From contig PBOD01000133.1 in NCBI GenBank assembly GCA_002724215.1, positions 22,519 to 74,264 of the forward strand: a DNA stretch of 51,746 nt. Direction: 5' to 3'. The position numbers and the translations under genes were made by a program. The notes beneath the pieces were generated by a model. It was not told the origin of the DNA and did no database searches. It saw nothing but the letters and a program-made list of their open reading frames with translations. Shown piece after piece: positions 48,901 through 51,746 of the stretch. Origin of the DNA: Gemmatimonadota bacterium (GTDB lineage Bacteria > Latescibacterota > UBA2968 > UBA8231). Numbering within the stretch: position 1 is the first letter of the stretch; each line of letters opens with the position of its first letter.

Positions 48901-49189
48901 GGAGCGCGGCGGCGAGCTCGCGACGATGACCGCCTGCGGTTTCCGCCGCATCCACCTGAGCGCGCTGCTATTGTACGAAAATGGATTCCTGCTACTGGCC
49001 GGATTGGCGATGGGGACGGGTGCCGCTCTGATCGCGGTGGCACCACGGCTATTCGACTCGGCGCCGTTTCCGTGGGCGTCGCTGAGCACATCGCTCGCAC
49101 TTGTGCTGGCGACGGGTCTGCTAACGAGTTTGCTGGCCGTGCGCCTGGCGTTGCGCCGACCTTTGCTGGCGCTATTGAAGGGAGATTAG
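45938..49189 (+). CDS. Large FtsX/MacB-fold ABC transporter permease
   Basis: About 1083 residues from GTG 45938. An N-terminal helix (HLGLLLGAGVAATALTGALLVGDSVRG) is followed by a large extracytoplasmic region. A helix group then begins at about residue 490 (FSGLFIGFSFFLILAAALLVVLL), and a second such set comes at the C-terminus (TLGGLGLVLGTLGLGILLLRNAL). This is two FtsX units in one chain, larger than LolC/E (about 400) and similar to DUF-type exporters of lipids or macrolides. Its convergent neighbour's stop overlaps this stop by three to four bases. The substrate is unknown. Confidence 0.82.
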   Translation: MRRSLIHYWRVHLGLLLGAGVAATALTGALLVGDSVRGSLRDLALDRLGRIGYALTTTRFFRAELATGQTAPAILHNGSARHADSGARAARVQIQGINANFTALFPQGGNALWANLQKQPGQTFPPIAINSSLQRELGVRMGDAVLLSLARESQAHREALFGRSDDIVATLRTTVAAILPDRGPGRFGLRPHQHLPLNAYIDLGTLQGALDQRGKVNALLAAVDQPLAAPQKALSRRLTPADFDLALTPTANYVAIESKRFVLTAPTAAAVASAAAEVGLRTRRYLTYLANAIVVNGQSVPYSTVTALDDPAGLYLANGQPAPALAAGEIYLDAWTARNLAATPGDKVSLSYYVVGPREELSTAAARFVLKGIVQMRGLAVDRTLTPKYPGLQDEHDISAWDAPFPIDMDAIRPIDEAYWDDYGAAPKAFVSARDGERLWRSRHGALTALRLHPAPADLDPLRQSLVQRLPRGDLTFRPVRQQALAAASGATDFSGLFIGFSFFLILAAALLVVLLGKFNLEQRVREVGLLLAVGYPLAAVRRRFLAEAITLTGLGALLGLGGAQLYAHLLLVGLRTWWLEAVGTPFLHLHIHWVSLGIGFVATLLLISATLWRSIRHFHRIPARALLAAQLDTPAPTARNRAPALAACGLGLALALGMAAGSVAATAAVPLFFASGTAALLALLALFTARLRVAQSRPGSRRSMGLLNSARKPGRSALCTALIASATFVIVAVGANRRVEWQSDPGAGGFPLIAAADIPLHGDLNTTDGRFAVDLPANLHARFFPFRVLPGEDISCLNLYQPQAPRVLGAPADFIARGGFPFQRILDPTPEEETNPWLVLHRDLGPGVVPAIGDFNSTQWILHKSLGEDILISDENGDPLALRLVALVKGSLFQGELLIAEDRFTTHFPARSGYGHFLIETDAPDSLAATLEKALAPYGLDATLSAARLQAFHAIENTYLATFQTLGGLGLVLGTLGLGILLLRNALERGGELATMTACGFRRIHLSALLLYENGFLLLAGLAMGTGAALIAVAPRLFDSAPFPWASLSTSLALVLATGLLTSLLAVRLALRRPLLALLKGD

Positions 49190-50100
49190 CACAGGCCCGT
49201 CGGCAGCGGGGCCGCAAAGTGGAAGTGCTGTCCCCGGGGGTCGCACAGACTCAGCCGATGGGCGTGGAGCTGGTAGCCCAAATCGCCGGGCAGAGCGTCG
49301 AGATCTTTAACTCGCCCCCCTGGCGCGTAGAGCGGATCACCGAGCAGCGGGGCGCCGATCGCCGCCAGGTGAATGCGGATCTGATGCGGGCGGCCCGTGC
49401 GGATCGCGACCTCAAGCAGATGGCCGTCGGCCCCGCGCCGCAACAGGCGATAGTCACTACAACTGGGCAGGCCCTGCGGATCGGCGCACCACAGTCGACC
49501 CAGCCGCGGATGCGCCAGCGCCCCGATCGGCACTTCGATGCGCCCCTCCGGCGCCAACTCGGCCGCGACCGTGCGGCAGCGGTAGATCTTTTTAGTCGCC
49601 TTCCCATCGTCGCGCAGAGCCGCGCTCAACCACGCCCGACTCCAGCCCCGGCGCGCGCAGACCAGCAAGCCCGACGTGCCGCGCCCCAACCGATGCACCG
49701 GACGCGGCGTCGCGGCGGGCCAGCGCCGTTCCAGCAATCTGAGCAGGGTGTGTTCGAGAAAGCCCCCCGCCGGCATGACCGGCAGCCCGGAGGGCTTGTC
49801 GACGACCAGCAAATCGCCGTCGTCGTGAATAGTGTCAAAATGCAGCGGCACCGCTGGTTCGCACCAGGGCGGGCGGTGCCAGACCAGTTCGTCTCCCGCC
49901 ACCAGCAGCCGATCGTTGCGCGGGCACGCGCCATTGTGCTCGATCTCGCCGGCGGCCAGGCGCTGGCGCCAGCGCGCGCTATCCGAATGGCGGTAATTCC
50001 GGCTATAGTAGCTGGTAATCGACAGCCCCGCCGCCTCAGGCCCCACGCGATCCCGATAAGACCAGCCCCGATTCACAATGGGCTTTCCGCGTTGTGCCAC
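49186..50100 (-). CDS. RluA-family pseudouridine synthase with altered catalytic motif
   Basis: A 304-residue RNA-uridine isomerase-like protein. Residues about 45-85 resemble an S4/small RNA-binding segment (RWRQRLAAGEIEHNG). The catalytic domain runs DLLVVDKPSGLPVMPAG, then HRLGRGTSG at the motif that is normally HRLDxxTSG, then GRPHQIRIHLAAIGAPLLGDPLY. The codon at the catalytic Asp position is GGG (Gly), read on the minus strand near 49689. All else is intact, so this is either a variant clade or a non-catalytic RNA binder. It starts at GTG, 12 bases after the PQQ-like gene's stop. Confidence 0.85.
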   Translation of the reverse strand: MAQRGKPIVNRGWSYRDRVGPEAAGLSITSYYSRNYRHSDSARWRQRLAAGEIEHNGACPRNDRLLVAGDELVWHRPPWCEPAVPLHFDTIHDDGDLLVVDKPSGLPVMPAGGFLEHTLLRLLERRWPAATPRPVHRLGRGTSGLLVCARRGWSRAWLSAALRDDGKATKKIYRCRTVAAELAPEGRIEVPIGALAHPRLGRLWCADPQGLPSCSDYRLLRRGADGHLLEVAIRTGRPHQIRIHLAAIGAPLLGDPLYAPGGRVKDLDALPGDLGYQLHAHRLSLCDPRGQHFHFAAPLPTGLC

Positions 50101-50111
50101 TGCTCCTGCAC

Positions 50112-51395
50112 CTACTCCCCGATACAGTACAGATGCGTCTCCGTGCGAATATAAATTCGCCCCTCCGCGATCGCCGGCGACGACAGCGTATAGCCCCCGT
50201 CTAGTTCGTTGGTCGCCAGTACTTCGAACTCCGGCCCCGCCCTGAGCACCGTGGTCACCCCGTTCTCGTTGAGCGCGTAGAGCTTGCCGTCTGCGATCAC
50301 CGGTGACGCGCTAACCGAACCCTGCGCCAGGCGCTCTGGGCCCCATAGCACCTCGCCGGTCCCGGCGTCGAGGCAGGTCGCGCGACCGCGGTCGTCAATC
50401 ATAAAAAAATGGCGCCCGTCGCTGACTGCCGACGGCACATCCGGCGTCCCCGCTCCCGCAAAGGTCCACACCCTGTGGCTCTCGCTGATATCGCCCTCGC
50501 CGCCGGCCTTGAGCGCCAAGACCGGATTGCGACGACTGGTCGCGTAGACCATCCCATCGACAACTACCGGCGTCCCCACCACCCGATAATTCCACTCCTT
50601 GCCCGGATTCAGCCCCCCCGAACGCCAGATCTCCGCACCCGTCCGCGCATCGTGCCCGGTTACGTAGTCGCCACCGGAAATCACGATCTGGGGCTGACCG
50701 TCGTAGACCAGCGGCACCGGGGTGGTATAGGCATCGGGCGACTCGCCCACCGCGTCGGTCGCCCGCTCGTGATGCCATCGCACCTCGCCGCTGGCCGCGT
50801 CGAAGGCCATCACATAGGACGGGTCGTCGGTATTCATCCCGTGCAAGACCTCGACGTAGAGCGCACCATCGTACAATAGCGGCGACGACGCATAGCCCCA
50901 CATCAACCCAAAAGCCCCGTGCTCCTGCTGTAAATCGTAGTGCCAGAGTTCCCCACCCTCCATATCGAAGGCCCGGATCATCCCCGTGCCTGAGATCACC
51001 AGCACCCGCTCGCCGTCGGTGACTGGCGATGGCGTGGTGTTGTTGTGCTTGCGCCAGTAGGCGTTGCCCTCGTCGATAGTCCGCTGCCACAACACGCTCC
51101 CATCCGCGGTCGATAGACAACCCAGCAATAGTTTCTCGCCGCCCTGGATCTCCTCGCCCGAATTGGGCGAAGTCAAAAAGACCCGGTCTCCCCACACCAC
51201 GGGCGTTCCCCCGCTCCACGACGGCAATTTCTTGCGCCAGACGACATTCTGCTCCAAACTCCAACTCGTCGGCACGCCCTTAGCCGAACTGAGCCCGTTG
51301 TGGTCGGGCCCGCGCCACTGCGGCCAGTACTGGGACCTAGCATCGGCAACAACTGCTACCAACAACAACGACAAGGCGAGCGCAATCTTCTGCAT
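50112..51395 (-). CDS. Exported PQQ-like beta-propeller protein
   Basis: A 427-residue protein. GAGGAGA precedes the ATG at 51395, and the signal peptide is MQKIALALSLLLVAVVADA. The mature start YWPQWRGPDHNGLSSAKGVP belongs to the WPQWRGP group, and blades such as RATCLDAGTGEVLWGPE follow. This is the sixth such propeller in the window and is separate from the main row. It lies on the opposite strand and closer in sequence to the planctomycete-type forms. Function unknown. Confidence 0.82.
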   Translation of the reverse strand: MQKIALALSLLLVAVVADARSQYWPQWRGPDHNGLSSAKGVPTSWSLEQNVVWRKKLPSWSGGTPVVWGDRVFLTSPNSGEEIQGGEKLLLGCLSTADGSVLWQRTIDEGNAYWRKHNNTTPSPVTDGERVLVISGTGMIRAFDMEGGELWHYDLQQEHGAFGLMWGYASSPLLYDGALYVEVLHGMNTDDPSYVMAFDAASGEVRWHHERATDAVGESPDAYTTPVPLVYDGQPQIVISGGDYVTGHDARTGAEIWRSGGLNPGKEWNYRVVGTPVVVDGMVYATSRRNPVLALKAGGEGDISESHRVWTFAGAGTPDVPSAVSDGRHFFMIDDRGRATCLDAGTGEVLWGPERLAQGSVSASPVIADGKLYALNENGVTTVLRAGPEFEVLATNELDGGYTLSSPAIAEGRIYIRTETHLYCIGE

Positions 51396-51503
51396 TACCC
51401 GTTCTCCTCGGACGCGTAGTAAAGTCTCGATATTTGCTTCGCAGAGGTCTGGTCGCCGGACCAAATTCGGAATGCCTCCCGATCTCGTGGACGCCCCCCC
51501 GGC

Positions 51504-51746
51504 TCAGCGGAAGTGCTTGCGCACCGCGAGCACCAGAAAAAACGCCATGACCAGGCCGCCGAGAAAAGCTTCGATCGACGCAATGGTCCGCGCCGCCCCT
51601 TCATAGACCTGGTCGGAATAGCCCAGCGAAAAGAAGACCTTCGCGCTGAAAATCGCGCAATGGAGGAAATCGACCGCATTCTCCACCAGACCGACCTCGG
51701 ACGAAAAGCCCAATAACACGTCGATCCCACCCGGACCAGAGGAACC
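51504..51746 (-). CDS. C-terminal fragment of a channel-like membrane protein (partial, window edge)
   Basis: The frame is open to the window end and covers the last 80 residues. HCAIFSAKVFFSLGYSDQVYEG resembles the pore helix plus selectivity filter of two-TM ion channels (T-x-GYGD), here with GYSD. IASIEAFLGGLVMAFFLVLAVRKHF is the second membrane helix. This matches ion-channel/pentapeptide-associated families. Only the C-terminus is visible, so domain order and full length are unknown. Confidence 0.55.
   Translation of the reverse strand, partial: GSSGPGGIDVLLGFSSEVGLVENAVDFLHCAIFSAKVFFSLGYSDQVYEGAARTIASIEAFLGGLVMAFFLVLAVRKHFR

Overview
This is a GC-rich, densely packed bacterial window with about 43 protein-coding genes and no rRNA, tRNA, CRISPR array or intact insertion sequence that I can recognise. 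The gene mix combines many phytanoyl-CoA/TauD-type dioxygenases, Gfo/Idh/MocA, MlrC, DUF4380 and HpcH proteins, repeated WPQW-type PQQ-like propellers and a propeller/sigma54 regulator. It resembles genomes of Latescibacterota, Poribacteria or Planctomycetes-like, often marine or symbiotic, heterotrophs. That placement is inference only. A TonB receptor, many Sec signal peptides and a LolD/FtsX-type ABC system point to a Gram-negative envelope.

Layout. 1-6 kb: catabolic oxidoreductases and hydrolases (Ldh2-type dehydrogenase, NAGPA-type lipoprotein, CurA-like MDR, Gfo/Idh/MocA, M20 peptidase). 6-10 kb: a regulatory island. A one-component regulator (cytosolic-looking two-component-type propeller + Y_Y_Y + sigma54 AAA+ + Fis) is followed by an AT-rich spacer with repeats and a -24/-12-like promoter, then a stand-alone IS630-type DNA-binding domain gene with its own terminator. 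10-20 kb: two PhyH dioxygenases, an HpcH aldolase, cysS, a nucleotidyltransferase, a long imperfect inverted repeat, then an MlrC/Hyi/TauD/AcuI run and a DUF4380 protein. 20.6-23.9 kb: a minus-strand operon (DUF362, MDR, 84-aa orphan, PhyH with an HxG motif).

24-41 kb is the most unusual part: 12 same-strand genes, mostly start/stop-overlapping. It interleaves five exported PQQ-like propellers with a LuxE-like acyl-activating enzyme, a LuxC/ALDH-like reductase, an iron-dependent alcohol dehydrogenase, a HemW/HutW-like radical SAM protein, a TonB-dependent siderophore-type receptor, a PaaK-like ligase and a flavin-dependent halogenase-like enzyme. I know of no described pathway with this set. 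The parts would suit uptake of an iron- or cofactor-bound ligand plus activation and stepwise reduction of a carboxylic acid to an alcohol.

41-49 kb: DUF3311 protein + sodium:solute symporter, glycosyltransferase, small EamA-like membrane protein, hotdog thioesterase and an ABC exporter (ATPase + 1083-aa permease). 49-51.7 kb, minus strand: an RluA-family pseudouridine synthase with Gly in place of the usual catalytic Asp, a sixth PQQ-like propeller, and the C-terminal fragment of a channel-like protein cut by the window edge.

Motif positions were read by eye. No similarity search, folding or phylogeny was run.
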